Below are positions 21,958 through 30,364 of a stretch of 64,000 nt of DNA, in pieces. Positions within the stretch are counted from its first letter, which is position 1; every line of letters begins with the position of its first letter. Position numbers and translations under genes: made by a program. A model generated the notes under the pieces. The model made no database searches and was not told where the DNA came from. It worked only from the letters and a program-made list of their open reading frames with translations. This DNA comes from a virus. The stretch is from positions 1-64,000 of the IMG/VR virus record IMGVR_UViG_3300033146_001917, one strand, 5' to 3'.

Positions 21958-22350
21958 ATGATAATTGGCATTCCACAATCAGGTGATTATATTGTGTTTA
22001 CGACTAATATACCTAATACAGGGTTATTAATAATGTATACAACAATAAATAACAATGTGGAAATAACTAGTGCCGGTTTGCTACCTATTAAATTAGGGGA
22101 TTGGTATCAGATATCAAAAATATCTGATACCAATTTTGTTACTTTAAAATTAAATTTTTCAAAAAAGCCTTGGCTACGGAATCGTCTTAGTAAAGAAATT
22201 AAAATCAGAACTAGAACGGCTCAATTACAAATCTCTGTACTAAATAACAAAGCACAATTTTTTGATGCATATATAGAAGCAATGAATTTTCGTAAAAAAA
22301 TAATGTCACCAAATATAAGTAAAACAACACGATGGAATGCTATCACGTAA
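21958..22350 (+). CDS. Hypothetical protein
   Basis: Not recognised. 130 residues, strand-rich N-terminus and a basic C-terminal half (LSKEIKIRTRTAQLQ, NFRKKIMSPNIS). Its codons 49-59 are part of a perfect 14-bp hairpin with a following T-run. It lies 9 bases after the ClpP gene. Confidence 0.6.
   Translation: MIIGIPQSGDYIVFTTNIPNTGLLIMYTTINNNVEITSAGLLPIKLGDWYQISKISDTNFVTLKLNFSKKPWLRNRLSKEIKIRTRTAQLQISVLNNKAQFFDAYIEAMNFRKKIMSPNISKTTRWNAIT
22101..22133 (+). terminator. Terminator-shaped hairpin inside a coding region
   Basis: TTGGTATCAGATAT (22101-22114) is exactly complementary to 22120-22133 with a 5-base loop, and TTTTGTT follows directly. The shape is that of an intrinsic terminator, yet it lies in the middle of the frame 21958-22350. 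Confidence 0.5.
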
Positions 22351-22371
22351 ACTTTTACCAAAAATAATTAT

Positions 22372-22557
22372 ATGAGCGATAAACGTTTTCTTAATATCAA
22401 AAATGAAACAAATAAAATAGAGCTTATTTGTCCCTTGTGCAAAGTTGAACTTGTACCTGTGACTTTTGACCCTGGTATCTATCGACGTCCTGTTGACTTA
22501 CTTATATTACGATGCCCAGAGTGTGATTTGCATAAAGTTATATTGGAATCAAAATGA
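22372..22557 (+). CDS. Small zinc-ribbon protein
   Basis: 61 residues with two CxxC pairs (CPLC at residues 20-23 and CPEC near 49-52) 25 residues apart, the layout of a zinc ribbon. No further domain. Its TGA overlaps the next start (ATGA). Likely a nucleic-acid or protein-binding adaptor; function unknown. Confidence 0.65.
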   Translation: MSDKRFLNIKNETNKIELICPLCKVELVPVTFDPGIYRRPVDLLILRCPECDLHKVILESK

Positions 22558-22844
22558 CCAAACAACTTAAATTTGACCATAAAAAAACTAGTGACACCTA
22601 TAATTCACTAGTTGAAATTTTTCGAGATGCCAAACTAACAATAGGAGAAATTTTAGTTGCGTATGGTAATTTAGGCATAGCACTTGGAACCTCAATAGAA
22701 AATAAAAATGAAACTTTAGCTATAGAAGAAATAGAAAAAGAATATTTACGTAATCCGACTCCAGGACTAGCTCTTATTCTTCAAGGATCTGAAGTTGTAT
22801 CTTGGTACAAACAACATGAACAAACTATAATAAAGGATGATTAA
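22554..22844 (+). CDS. Hypothetical protein
   Basis: Not recognised. 96 residues, acidic, helical, including a more hydrophobic helix (KLTIGEILVAYGNLGIALG). Linked by ATGA to the zinc-ribbon gene before it and by one base to the gene after it, so the three form a translational unit. Confidence 0.6.
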   Translation: MTKQLKFDHKKTSDTYNSLVEIFRDAKLTIGEILVAYGNLGIALGTSIENKNETLAIEEIEKEYLRNPTPGLALILQGSEVVSWYKQHEQTIIKDD

Positions 22845-23377
22845 TGTTTCCATTACAATATGCAATATATAAAGGTATGGGAGGTAAATTTGGAGCCTTA
22901 CAATTTAACTTCCAACCACCACATTATTACAACGGAAGACAACGAGACTTTACAGGTCGAGAAGCTGTATCTCAAGGTAAAGGGCGTTCACTGAATTCTG
23001 GTTGGAAAGAAAGACAAGGATGTGTTTTCATTGAAGGTGCTCCTATAAAAGAAGGTCAAAAAAATGTATACGACTGGGAAAAGAAAATTATAATGTCCTT
23101 GTCACCTTCTGATATGGGAAAGATTTTACTTACATTAGCTACAGGACAAGATTGTAAAATTATGCATGATCCTGATGTAAAAAGTGACAATCAAGGTACT
23201 GTAAAAAAATGGTTATCCATAGATTCTCCTAATGGAACCATAAAAGGAGTACGTATATATATGAGCTATACATCTCCGGAAAAAAAATTACAGGTTAGTG
23301 TTCCACTCTCTGGAAGTGAAGTCATGGTACTTAAGACACTCCTTCAACAAGCAGTAATTAAATCATTTAATTGGTAA
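22844..23377 (+). CDS. Conserved-looking phage protein, possible nucleic-acid binder
   Basis: Not firmly recognised. 177 residues. The N-terminus (GKFGALQFNFQPPHYYNGRQ) and the later strand-helix part (LSIDSPNGTIKGVRIYMS, KLQVSVPLSGSEVMVLKTLL) recall small phage proteins and whirly-type ssDNA-binding folds, in which strands are followed by one long helix. This is a weak impression. It is followed by an exonuclease and an OB-fold protein, so a DNA-handling role would fit. Confidence 0.55.
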   Translation: MFPLQYAIYKGMGGKFGALQFNFQPPHYYNGRQRDFTGREAVSQGKGRSLNSGWKERQGCVFIEGAPIKEGQKNVYDWEKKIIMSLSPSDMGKILLTLATGQDCKIMHDPDVKSDNQGTVKKWLSIDSPNGTIKGVRIYMSYTSPEKKLQVSVPLSGSEVMVLKTLLQQAVIKSFNW

Positions 23378-23382
23378 CAAAT

Positions 23383-23979
23383 ATGGAATCTAGTAGTGCC
23401 TTAGACAGACTTAAAGCAATTTCATCTTATATTGATAATATTTTTAATTCAAATCAGCTTATGCTTACAAGTACTGTTGCTTTATTAGAACATATTCAAG
23501 CAATAGCTTTAGCTATAGAAGACACAACTCAAAACATAGAGTCCTCTAAAAATATTACTATTTATTGTGATACGGTGACGCAATCAACTTTGCCATCAGC
23601 ATCTGGTTTTATGATTGTATTCCCTGATGAACGACAATCAATATTACAAGGATTATTTACATCAAAAATAATAAATAATGATAGCATAATCGAAGCTGGA
23701 TATGATGCAATTTATACTAGTTTAACTACTCTTATTAATTTGCATAATGCATTGTTATCTATAGATATAATATCTACTAATCATTCTTGTGTTAAACAAT
23801 TAAAGAAAGAAGAATTATGTCCGACTCCCAGAATAACAAGAAAACGAGACACAATACTCGAACTAATTCAAGAACTTCCCGTACAAATCCAATTTATGTG
23901 GGCTCCCAGTCACAACACTCGGGAACTAAGTCTAGTAAATCAGTTCGCATCCGCCCTGCTTGGCGACCTAAAACTTTAA
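23383..23979 (+). CDS. Hypothetical protein overlapping the exonuclease gene
   Basis: Not recognised. 198 residues, mostly helical, no signal or membrane segment. The ATG at 23383 is used; a TTG at 23371 is possible. The last 163 bases (about 54 codons, from ELCPTPRITRKR onward) overlap the exonuclease gene in another frame, an unusually long overlap for this genome. Confidence 0.55.
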   Translation: MESSSALDRLKAISSYIDNIFNSNQLMLTSTVALLEHIQAIALAIEDTTQNIESSKNITIYCDTVTQSTLPSASGFMIVFPDERQSILQGLFTSKIINNDSIIEAGYDAIYTSLTTLINLHNALLSIDIISTNHSCVKQLKKEELCPTPRITRKRDTILELIQELPVQIQFMWAPSHNTRELSLVNQFASALLGDLKL

Positions 23980-24680
23980 GAATTTTTCATGAAGATCTAG
24001 ATGAAAAAACCTACCTTCGTCTTGTTTCTCAAGACATACTACAAATTGATACAGAAACAAGTGGACTAGATTTTCGTCACGACTCTTTACATTTAGTTCA
24101 GATAGGTACAAAAAATCGTGAAGTATATCTTATTCATCATCCAAATCCTAATAGTTATTTCCTTATTGCTCTACTAACACATGTCTTTGCTTCCAAATAT
24201 TTTCACCATGCTTTATTTGATATGCGATTTATAAAATCGTGGTTAGGCATTGATATTAAGGGAGAAATATATTGTACTAAAACACTGCTAAAAATTATTT
24301 ACCCAGAACAAAGTTCAGGATTGGCTAGCAATATACGTGATATTTTAAATATAGATTTTACACAGACTAAAATAAATCATAATGATTGGAACAATGATAA
24401 ATTGTCCGAGAATCAACAAGCGTATGCAGCAGAGGATGTTCTCTATTTATATGCACTATCGAAGCAACTCGAAAAAAATGCCAAATGGGGACAGCTAACC
24501 AAATATCACACAGCACGTAACATGTTTAAAGAGTTGGTATCTCTGCAAGTAGAAGGATATGAAGATTTATTTCAGTACGAGAACGATTCTGCAGCAATTC
24601 AGCATCGTCAAGAATGGGCTATTAAATGGGAAAGATTACCTAACTTAACTCGCGCACTAGCACAGGGAAGAATATGTTAA
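23817..24680 (+). CDS. RNase D-like 3'-5' exonuclease (DEDDy)
   Basis: The exonuclease domain begins near residue 55. Exo I is LQIDTETSG (DxE), Exo II is HHALFDMRFI, and Exo III is YAAEDVLYL with the Tyr and Asp of the DEDDy type. These are the metal ligands of RNase D and of polymerase proofreading domains. The C-terminus has no clear HRDC domain. Candidate roles are tRNA 3' trimming, mRNA decay or DNA proofreading in trans; the tRNA genes of this phage make the first attractive. The first 50 residues are low-complexity and overlap the previous gene. Confidence 0.8.
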   Translation: MSDSQNNKKTRHNTRTNSRTSRTNPIYVGSQSQHSGTKSSKSVRIRPAWRPKTLRIFHEDLDEKTYLRLVSQDILQIDTETSGLDFRHDSLHLVQIGTKNREVYLIHHPNPNSYFLIALLTHVFASKYFHHALFDMRFIKSWLGIDIKGEIYCTKTLLKIIYPEQSSGLASNIRDILNIDFTQTKINHNDWNNDKLSENQQAYAAEDVLYLYALSKQLEKNAKWGQLTKYHTARNMFKELVSLQVEGYEDLFQYENDSAAIQHRQEWAIKWERLPNLTRALAQGRIC

Positions 24681-24991
24681 GTTGTCATGGAATAGTTAGA
24701 CTTCCAAATGACCCTGAACTTGAGAAACGTAAATGGAAAACTGGATTCTTTGTTTCATTTCGAGCTTTTACTAGTCAACAAGGAAAGCAATATTACTATC
24801 GTATTCATATGTTTGTATCTGCCGAAGAAATGGAACAATGGGATACCAAATTAGTTAAAGGCTCTATATTTTATTTAAAAAATGGCGAAGTTAACTCGTA
24901 CCAAAAAGAAGGATGGACAAATCCTATATATAATATCAGGGTTAAGACACATGGGTTTAAGTATTTGCAAGTAGTTCCTATAGGAGAATAA
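24674..24991 (+). CDS. OB-fold-like protein, candidate ssDNA-binding protein
   Basis: 105 residues with the strand pattern of an SSB-type OB fold: GIVRLPNDPELEKR at the start, a two-strand middle (TGFFVSFRAFTSQQGKQYYY, then RIHMFVSAEEMEQW), GSIFYLKNGEVNSY and a last strand IRVKTHGFKYLQV. The acidic C-terminal tip of bacterial SSB is absent. The phage encodes primase, helicase and polymerase, and no other SSB is seen here. It overlaps the exonuclease gene by 7 bases. Confidence 0.55.
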   Translation: MLSCHGIVRLPNDPELEKRKWKTGFFVSFRAFTSQQGKQYYYRIHMFVSAEEMEQWDTKLVKGSIFYLKNGEVNSYQKEGWTNPIYNIRVKTHGFKYLQVVPIGE

Positions 24992-24992
24992 A

Positions 24993-25595
24993 ATGTCGGA
25001 ATTCGATGAGATAGATTTTGATGAAACTCTAAATGACGAAGACAGTCTAGAACCAGAAGACATCTTTAAAATGGTTACAATCAATAAGGTACGAAAAAAA
25101 CGTACTTATATTGAGATAGAAGATCCAGATGGAAGCAAAATAGAACTTAAAGATATTATTATTGAACTTCTTGATTATTTAAAAGATAAACTGTCTGATA
25201 ATGATAGTAATCAGATGACAGAACAAATACTTCCATTAATGGCACAATCGGTAGCCAGTGGATTAAGTAGAATTGTAGGCATTAAGCAAACTGCATTCTA
25301 CTTAGCGCAACCTGAAATGCGTATGGCTATCATTCATATGATGACATTATCTCTATATTTACTAAAATTTATTCAAAAAGAAGATCTTACTATTAATACA
25401 TATGAAGAAGATGTTAGCGATGAAGAAATTGCTGAACTAGAACGTAAGACTAACATTAGCTCAACAGTTACGTTAGCTACATTGGCTGGTGAAGATCCTA
25501 TGCAAATTCTTAAAGCATTGCGTGATCAGGGTAAAATATCTGAAGATGATTTAAGAGATATTTTAGGAGATAATGATGACGATTTCACCAACTAA
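24993..25595 (+). CDS. Acidic hypothetical protein
   Basis: Not recognised. 200 residues, very acidic at both ends (EFDEIDFDETLNDEDSLEPE at the start), with a helical hydrophobic middle (RMAIIHMMTLSLYLLKFIQK) that is probably a core helix rather than a membrane segment. It follows the OB-fold gene by one base and overlaps the HIRAN gene. Confidence 0.6.
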   Translation: MSEFDEIDFDETLNDEDSLEPEDIFKMVTINKVRKKRTYIEIEDPDGSKIELKDIIIELLDYLKDKLSDNDSNQMTEQILPLMAQSVASGLSRIVGIKQTAFYLAQPEMRMAIIHMMTLSLYLLKFIQKEDLTINTYEEDVSDEEIAELERKTNISSTVTLATLAGEDPMQILKALRDQGKISEDDLRDILGDNDDDFTN

Positions 25596-26112
25596 ACAAA
25601 GAATTTTAAATAATAATGATGATGATTTAGCTTCAGAAGATACAAATAATAAAACAATCACCATACAAGTGGTAGGCATGACCCAACGGGCAAGAATAGG
25701 TGAGTTTCGAGATGTGAATCGTCAAGAATTTTATCAACGAGCATGGCGAATTACAATAAACAAGAAACGGGAAACATTACGTTTTCCTTTGGGTTTTGGT
25801 AGTCATGCTATTACTTTGATCCATGATAAGTACAATAAATTCGACAAGAATGCTATTAGATTGATATTCAATGTAAATGATACACTTCCTTATCTGACTA
25901 AATTTAATGGAATGGATATTGGCTTTATTCCTATGCGATGGAGTTCAGTTATAGTACCTAGTCTGCATCGATTTACACAAGTACAATTTATTAGATTACA
26001 TAATCATGACAATACTTACGTATCTGGTCAAGTATTAATGCAATATGATGATTCGCATGTACTAGATACAACTGATAGAACCATAACATCTCGTTTCAAG
26101 AGGTTTTTATGA
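25576..26112 (+). CDS. HIRAN-domain-like protein
   Basis: The second half shows the HIRAN pattern: ITLIHDKYNKFDKNAIRLIF (usual: LxREPxNxYDxNAIxV) followed by DIGFIPMRWSSVIVPSL. HIRAN domains bind DNA ends or damaged DNA next to helicase or nuclease domains. Here it stands alone. The start at 25576 is preferred to 25573 because AGGAG then has a 6-base spacing. It overlaps the next gene by 4 bases. Confidence 0.65.
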   Translation: MTISPTKQRILNNNDDDLASEDTNNKTITIQVVGMTQRARIGEFRDVNRQEFYQRAWRITINKKRETLRFPLGFGSHAITLIHDKYNKFDKNAIRLIFNVNDTLPYLTKFNGMDIGFIPMRWSSVIVPSLHRFTQVQFIRLHNHDNTYVSGQVLMQYDDSHVLDTTDRTITSRFKRFL

Positions 26113-26684
26113 TTATAGCATATGGTTATCGCCTTACTAAACAAGACAAACAATTAATATCTCAAATGATTAAAATTGTATCATCAGATAAATATGAGAT
26201 ATATGATCTGCATACTTATACAGTGACAGATACTAACGAAGATACTGTATTTGTGTTTGGTAACAAAGCTAAGGAATTATGTACGAATATACAGTCAAAA
26301 TATAAATTAGAATTTCCAGATGTGAATGAACTCTCGCCTGCACAGAGAAACACATCCCGCCGAAAAGAAATATATGAAAAATTATTGCGATTCAAAAATA
26401 ACATAATTAGCTATAATGATACCAATACAGTTATATCTTCAGAATCATTACCTCCTGTTAATTTTACCACTATTCTTGCACAATCTAATTCAATAAAAAT
26501 TATACACGGTATCACAAAAAATGGACAGTCATTTGCAATAACCAAAGACGTACAATCAAAAAATGCTGACATTAATTTAACTTTTAGTGAATTATGTATT
26601 ATTAGAGCTGCAATGGACCTATTTAAGGTCGAGGAGCTAAACATTGTCTCTCAATCTAATACTATTAGGCCAAATCCTAATTAG
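26109..26684 (+). CDS. Hypothetical protein
   Basis: Not recognised. 191 residues. The N-terminus (MIIAYGYRLTKQDKQLISQM followed by VFVFGNKAKELC) looks like an alternating alpha/beta nucleotide-binding or glycosylase-like fold, but no signature is complete. ATGA links it to the HIRAN gene. Confidence 0.55.
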   Translation: MIIAYGYRLTKQDKQLISQMIKIVSSDKYEIYDLHTYTVTDTNEDTVFVFGNKAKELCTNIQSKYKLEFPDVNELSPAQRNTSRRKEIYEKLLRFKNNIISYNDTNTVISSESLPPVNFTTILAQSNSIKIIHGITKNGQSFAITKDVQSKNADINLTFSELCIIRAAMDLFKVEELNIVSQSNTIRPNPN

Positions 26685-26865
26685 TCACATAATTGAAACT
26701 ATAGCAACAGAAGGATTAATAATCTTAGACTATGAAATAGAACAATACATAGTTTATTTAAGGGAAAAAAAATATGGCGAAAAAGAGATTGTACAAAGAT
26801 TCGATAGACGAGATAACGTCTCTCATCAAAGCAGGCATTCCAATTATTTGGATGCAGACCCATGA
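26644..26865 (+). CDS. Small protein with TTG start and strong ribosome binding site
   Basis: Not recognised. 73 residues. It starts at TTG 26644, with GAGGAG ending 7 bases ahead, one of the best Shine-Dalgarno sequences in the window. The middle (IIETIATEGLIILDYEIEQY) looks coding and fills the gap before the AAA gene. It overlaps the gene before by 41 bases and the AAA gene by 92, so its last 30 residues are constrained by the other frame. It may serve mainly to couple translation into the AAA gene. Confidence 0.4.
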   Translation: MSLNLILLGQILISHIIETIATEGLIILDYEIEQYIVYLREKKYGEKEIVQRFDRRDNVSHQSRHSNYLDADP

Positions 26866-28516
26866 AGAAAATCGTTTTATAGGAAAATTCGTTGAAGAAG
26901 TTGCAGAGCCTAATAAACGTCAAGTATGGTTGTGGTCAGCATATCAAGGTCTTATTAGACAAGATCGAATAAATACTATGATTGACAAAAGAGCATCAGG
27001 AAGTGAAGAAGGAACACATAATCCTCAACGTGCTCTTCAAAATATTACCAATTATACTAATCCAAAAGGGATAATTGGTAGTGTTTTTATTATGCGAGAC
27101 ATGCATACTGTTCTTAGTGAACCTATTCCACGTCAATTACGTGATATTTACGAGCATCTTATTGATAATAATAAGACAATTATTATCACAAGTCCTATTA
27201 TAGCTCATGGTCCAGGCGGTACTCGTCCCGGACTGCCACCTACACTTGAAAAGCAAATAACTGTTCTTAATTTTGAATTACCTAATCAGATTCAAATTAC
27301 TGCTCGCATTCATGAATGTGTAACATTTATGAAATCATCTACTGCAAAACAAAAAATACATTTAGATTATTCAGATACTGAAATTAATACAATGGTACGT
27401 GGTCTTCAAGGGCTTACCATGATTGAAGTAGATGATGCTACTTCGACTTCTCTAGCACATAAACGAAGACTAGATCACAATCATTTGCTAGCTGCTAAGA
27501 AACAACTTATTCGTAAGAGTGAAATCCTAGAGTATATTGAATCGCCATATGGCCTTGATGAAGTGGGAGGTATGGATCAAGCAAAAGAATATCTGCAACG
27601 ATATGGAATGGCATATAGTGATAAAGCTAAACAGTTTGGAGTTGAACCATTAAAAGGTATTATTTTAACCGGAATACCAGGGTCAGGCAAATCTTTACTG
27701 GCTAAGATAATTGGAAATCTATGGAAAGTACCACTACTAAAACTTGATGTTGGTAAGGTAATGAATGGTCTTGTGGGCTCATCTGAGTCCAAGATGCGTG
27801 AAGTCATTCAGCAAGCAGAAACTATGGCACCATGTATCTTATGGTTAGATGAAGTAGAGAAGAGTTTATCTGGTACCAAATCATCAAACTTCAGTGATGG
27901 TGGTACAATGGCTCGTGTATTCGGCACACTACTTACTGCTATGCAAGATGGACTTGATGGTGTAACTATCGTTGCTACTGCTAATGATATTACAATGCTT
28001 CCACCAGAATTTATTCGTAGATTTAATGAAGTATTTTTTGTAGATCTACCATCACCTGACGAGAGATGGGATATCTTTAAGATCCACCTCGAGAAGAGAG
28101 GACGTAAATTATCACTTATCCAAAAATCAAAAAATGATATACTGGCTGCTTCTGATAAATTTACAGGAGCAGAGATAGAAAAGGCAATTAAGGATGCAAT
28201 AGCTGAAGCATTTTATTCTAAACAGGATAATCTTAATGCTAGCAATATAATTAATGCACTACAAGATACAAAACCCATTGCTGTAGTAATGGGAACCAAA
28301 ATTCGTAAATTGCGAGAAAAGGCTCGTGGTCAGTATAGATATGCTAGTAGCCAAACAGAAACTCAAGCAAAAACACGAACAGTAAGTACTAAGAAAGGTA
28401 AATCTCTCAATTTAAATGATGCTCTTGATGATTTCAGTGAAATCAAGAAGAAGCCTGTCAAGAAATCAACCAAGAAAACCAATAGGTTTTCAAATGTAAT
28501 ACAAGAAGATAACTAG
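26774..28516 (+). CDS. AAA+ ATPase, Ycf46-like
   Basis: A remodelling ATPase. The N-terminal half (GIPIIWMQTHEENRF) matches the Ycf46 type. The AAA module follows: GGMDQAKEYLQR, Walker A GIPGSGKS (residues about 300-307), Walker B LWLDEVEK (about 355), sensor VATANDI, arginine-finger region PPEFIRRFNEVFF. A basic tail with Lys-rich repeats ends the protein. It is followed by DUF1257 and DUF2997 genes, the same trio that occurs in cyanobacteria and other bacteria, so the three likely form one complex. The complex's job is not established to my knowledge. Confidence 0.88.
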   Translation: MAKKRLYKDSIDEITSLIKAGIPIIWMQTHEENRFIGKFVEEVAEPNKRQVWLWSAYQGLIRQDRINTMIDKRASGSEEGTHNPQRALQNITNYTNPKGIIGSVFIMRDMHTVLSEPIPRQLRDIYEHLIDNNKTIIITSPIIAHGPGGTRPGLPPTLEKQITVLNFELPNQIQITARIHECVTFMKSSTAKQKIHLDYSDTEINTMVRGLQGLTMIEVDDATSTSLAHKRRLDHNHLLAAKKQLIRKSEILEYIESPYGLDEVGGMDQAKEYLQRYGMAYSDKAKQFGVEPLKGIILTGIPGSGKSLLAKIIGNLWKVPLLKLDVGKVMNGLVGSSESKMREVIQQAETMAPCILWLDEVEKSLSGTKSSNFSDGGTMARVFGTLLTAMQDGLDGVTIVATANDITMLPPEFIRRFNEVFFVDLPSPDERWDIFKIHLEKRGRKLSLIQKSKNDILAASDKFTGAEIEKAIKDAIAEAFYSKQDNLNASNIINALQDTKPIAVVMGTKIRKLREKARGQYRYASSQTETQAKTRTVSTKKGKSLNLNDALDDFSEIKKKPVKKSTKKTNRFSNVIQEDN

Positions 28517-28526
28517 GAGAAGGTAA

Positions 28527-28934
28527 ATGTCACATTGGACTAAGATTAAAACAAGTATGAAAAATATAGAATATGTAAAAGCAGCTTTGAAGAGACTTGA
28601 TTTTACATATGAAGAAGGAAAATTTGTGATCAGACAATATGGACAATCTGAAACAGCACAGATTCGTCTAGCAGAGGCTGTTGGTCTAGCTCGCCAAAAG
28701 GATGGCACATGGGCTATGATCGGCGACGTATATCATGTACGTAGTAATGAAAAGAATAGTAAACTACGTAACTATTATAGTCATAATGATCAATTTCAAC
28801 AAGATTTATCAACAGCATATGCAATTGAGGAAACTAAGTCCGAACTTGAAAGTGCCCAGTTCTTTTGTACGGAAAATGAACAGGCAGTAGTAGGTCAAGA
28901 CGGTAAAATTACTATGGTATTTTCACAATATTAG
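28527..28934 (+). CDS. DUF1257 (Ycf35-like) protein
   Basis: Recognised by its N-terminus, MSHWTKIKTSMKNIEYVKAA followed by LKRLDF, which matches the DUF1257/Ycf35 start (MSHFTxIKTxIxDxxxLxxAL). 135 residues is the usual length. GGAG precedes the ATG. Function unknown; it is consistently encoded with a Ycf46-type AAA ATPase, as here (10 bases downstream). Confidence 0.8.
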   Translation: MSHWTKIKTSMKNIEYVKAALKRLDFTYEEGKFVIRQYGQSETAQIRLAEAVGLARQKDGTWAMIGDVYHVRSNEKNSKLRNYYSHNDQFQQDLSTAYAIEETKSELESAQFFCTENEQAVVGQDGKITMVFSQY

Positions 28935-28945
28935 GAGATAGATAA

Positions 28946-29143
28946 ATGTCACAGGTAACAGTAATTATTGATCCCAAAACAGGCGAACGTGAATATCAAG
29001 TAGAAGGAGTACAGGGTAGTAAATGCACTGATATTACTGAAGTGCTTATAGCTGCTAACGATCATATAGAAACACAACATACAGAAGAGTATGCAGAAGC
29101 CCAAGAGCTTCCAGATTATATTGCAGATATGACAGAAGGTTAA
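28946..29143 (+). CDS. DUF2997-like small protein
   Basis: 65 residues: MSQVTVIIDPKTGEREYQVE, then GVQGSKCTDITEVLIAA. This is the DUF2997 pattern (two strands, GxxGxxCxxxTxxL helix). In bacteria it accompanies DUF1257 and a Ycf46-like ATPase, exactly as found here. GGAG lies at good distance. Function unknown. Confidence 0.78.
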   Translation: MSQVTVIIDPKTGEREYQVEGVQGSKCTDITEVLIAANDHIETQHTEEYAEAQELPDYIADMTEG

Positions 29144-29145
29144 CC

Positions 29146-29373
29146 ATGGATTATTACGCAACTACAGATTTTTATACAGCCGCTGTTCTTATTTCTATAG
29201 GTTATGAAATTCAAAAAGTAACAACTGAAGGTCGTGTCAAAAAATTTCATTTCGTGGATAATGAGGATATGCGTTCTAGTATTTTATCATATCATAATGG
29301 TACCTTACAGGGCAACTTACGTGATATGCGAAATGGTATTGAAGCAGTTAAGGATATAGTACATTCAGAATAG
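29146..29373 (+). CDS. DUF5659-like small phage protein
   Basis: 75 residues resembling small phage proteins with YYATTDFYTAAVLISIGYEI, a strand pair with KFHFVDNEDM, and an end YHNGTLQGNLRDMRNGIEAV. The match to DUF5659 is from memory. It lies 2 bases after the DUF2997 gene and ends the operon before a strong terminator. Role unknown. Confidence 0.65.
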   Translation: MDYYATTDFYTAAVLISIGYEIQKVTTEGRVKKFHFVDNEDMRSSILSYHNGTLQGNLRDMRNGIEAVKDIVHSE

Positions 29374-29404
29374 TTTACAATAATAGAAAATCTTATTTCA
29401 TTTT

Positions 29405-29434
29405 AGTCTGTTATTTTAAACAGACTTTTCTTTT
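29405..29434 (+). terminator. Intrinsic terminator of the AAA operon
   Basis: AGTCTGTT (29405-29412) pairs exactly with AACAGACT (29419-29426) over a 6-base loop; TTTTCTTTT follows. It is a complete stem plus U-run, 31 bases after the last gene. Confidence 0.8.
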
Positions 29435-29443
29435 GAGAACAAT

Positions 29444-30241
29444 ATGATTTCAATACCATCGCATTTTAAATATTCACTTAATAGAAAGTTACCATCTGAT
29501 CAATTAATCAACGAATTAATGAGTAGTGCAGTTAGTCAATTTACAAAAAGCGATACCAATACAGAACAGCATGGAAAATTAATTAAAGATACAGAGCAAC
29601 AAGAATGGTACAAAATACAAAATTTTGTATATTATTGGCCATCAAATTGGTATGATAAAAATGTTCCAATATCTCACATTTTAGATTTTGCTATAACCGG
29701 TTATTCTGTTAACGGTATATCTCAAAGTATAAAATTAAATATAACTAACAGCGAACAGATAAAATTACTATTCTATCAATTGCAGACACGCTTTAGGAAT
29801 ACAAAAATTTTTTTTAATAAATATATAATTAAATCTCTAATAAATAAAGGATATGCTAGATTTAGGAATGAACATGATATCTTAACCGAAGTAGATAGGT
29901 TACAATGTCAATTTCCGGGAAGTGATATTAATATTATTACATCTGGAGTAATGGCAGATTATATTAATACCTACATACCCAAATTAATACCTTTGCATAA
30001 TGTTAGAATATCCAAAGATAATACAACGATATTTAAAGATGCAACAATTATTTTTAGTGATGCACAATTAAAAACTAATTATAAATTGCATGCTGATTAC
30101 ACACTAGAACGAATACCTAGACATTGGCGTATTACTATGCATACGAATATATATTTAGGTGTGGATGTAGCTCATGCAACTCAATCACTAGAAACCACGA
30201 TCAACACTATAACTAAACATTCTAGATTTGCTGTATTGTAG
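29444..30241 (+). CDS. Hypothetical protein
   Basis: Not recognised. 265 residues, Asn/Ile-rich, without signal or membrane helices; strand-rich in the second half (ITMHTNIYLGVDVAHATQ). It follows the terminator at 29405 and precedes tRNA-Leu by 6 bases. GAGAACAAT gives a modest ribosome binding site. Confidence 0.6.
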   Translation: MISIPSHFKYSLNRKLPSDQLINELMSSAVSQFTKSDTNTEQHGKLIKDTEQQEWYKIQNFVYYWPSNWYDKNVPISHILDFAITGYSVNGISQSIKLNITNSEQIKLLFYQLQTRFRNTKIFFNKYIIKSLINKGYARFRNEHDILTEVDRLQCQFPGSDINIITSGVMADYINTYIPKLIPLHNVRISKDNTTIFKDATIIFSDAQLKTNYKLHADYTLERIPRHWRITMHTNIYLGVDVAHATQSLETTINTITKHSRFAVL

Positions 30242-30247
30242 TATTGT

Positions 30248-30341
30248 ACCGGGATGATGGAATTGGTAGACATTGGGGACTTAAAATCCCTTGAGTTTAG
30301 CTCGTTAGCTCGTGCCGGTTCGAATCCGGCTCCCGGTACCA
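30248..30341 (+). tRNA. tRNA-Leu (anticodon TAA), CCA encoded
   Basis: Normal-order class II cloverleaf: acceptor ACCGGGA/TCCCGGT, D-arm with GGAATTGGTAGAC, anticodon stem GGGGA/TCCCT with loop CTTAAAA (TAA), long variable arm GAGTTTAGCTCGTTAGCTC, T-arm with loop TTCGAAT, discriminator A30338 and CCA to 30341. It serves as an internal standard for what a Leu tRNA of this phage looks like. Confidence 0.95.
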
Positions 30342-30364
30342 TATTAAAAAAAGAGAGTACAAAA

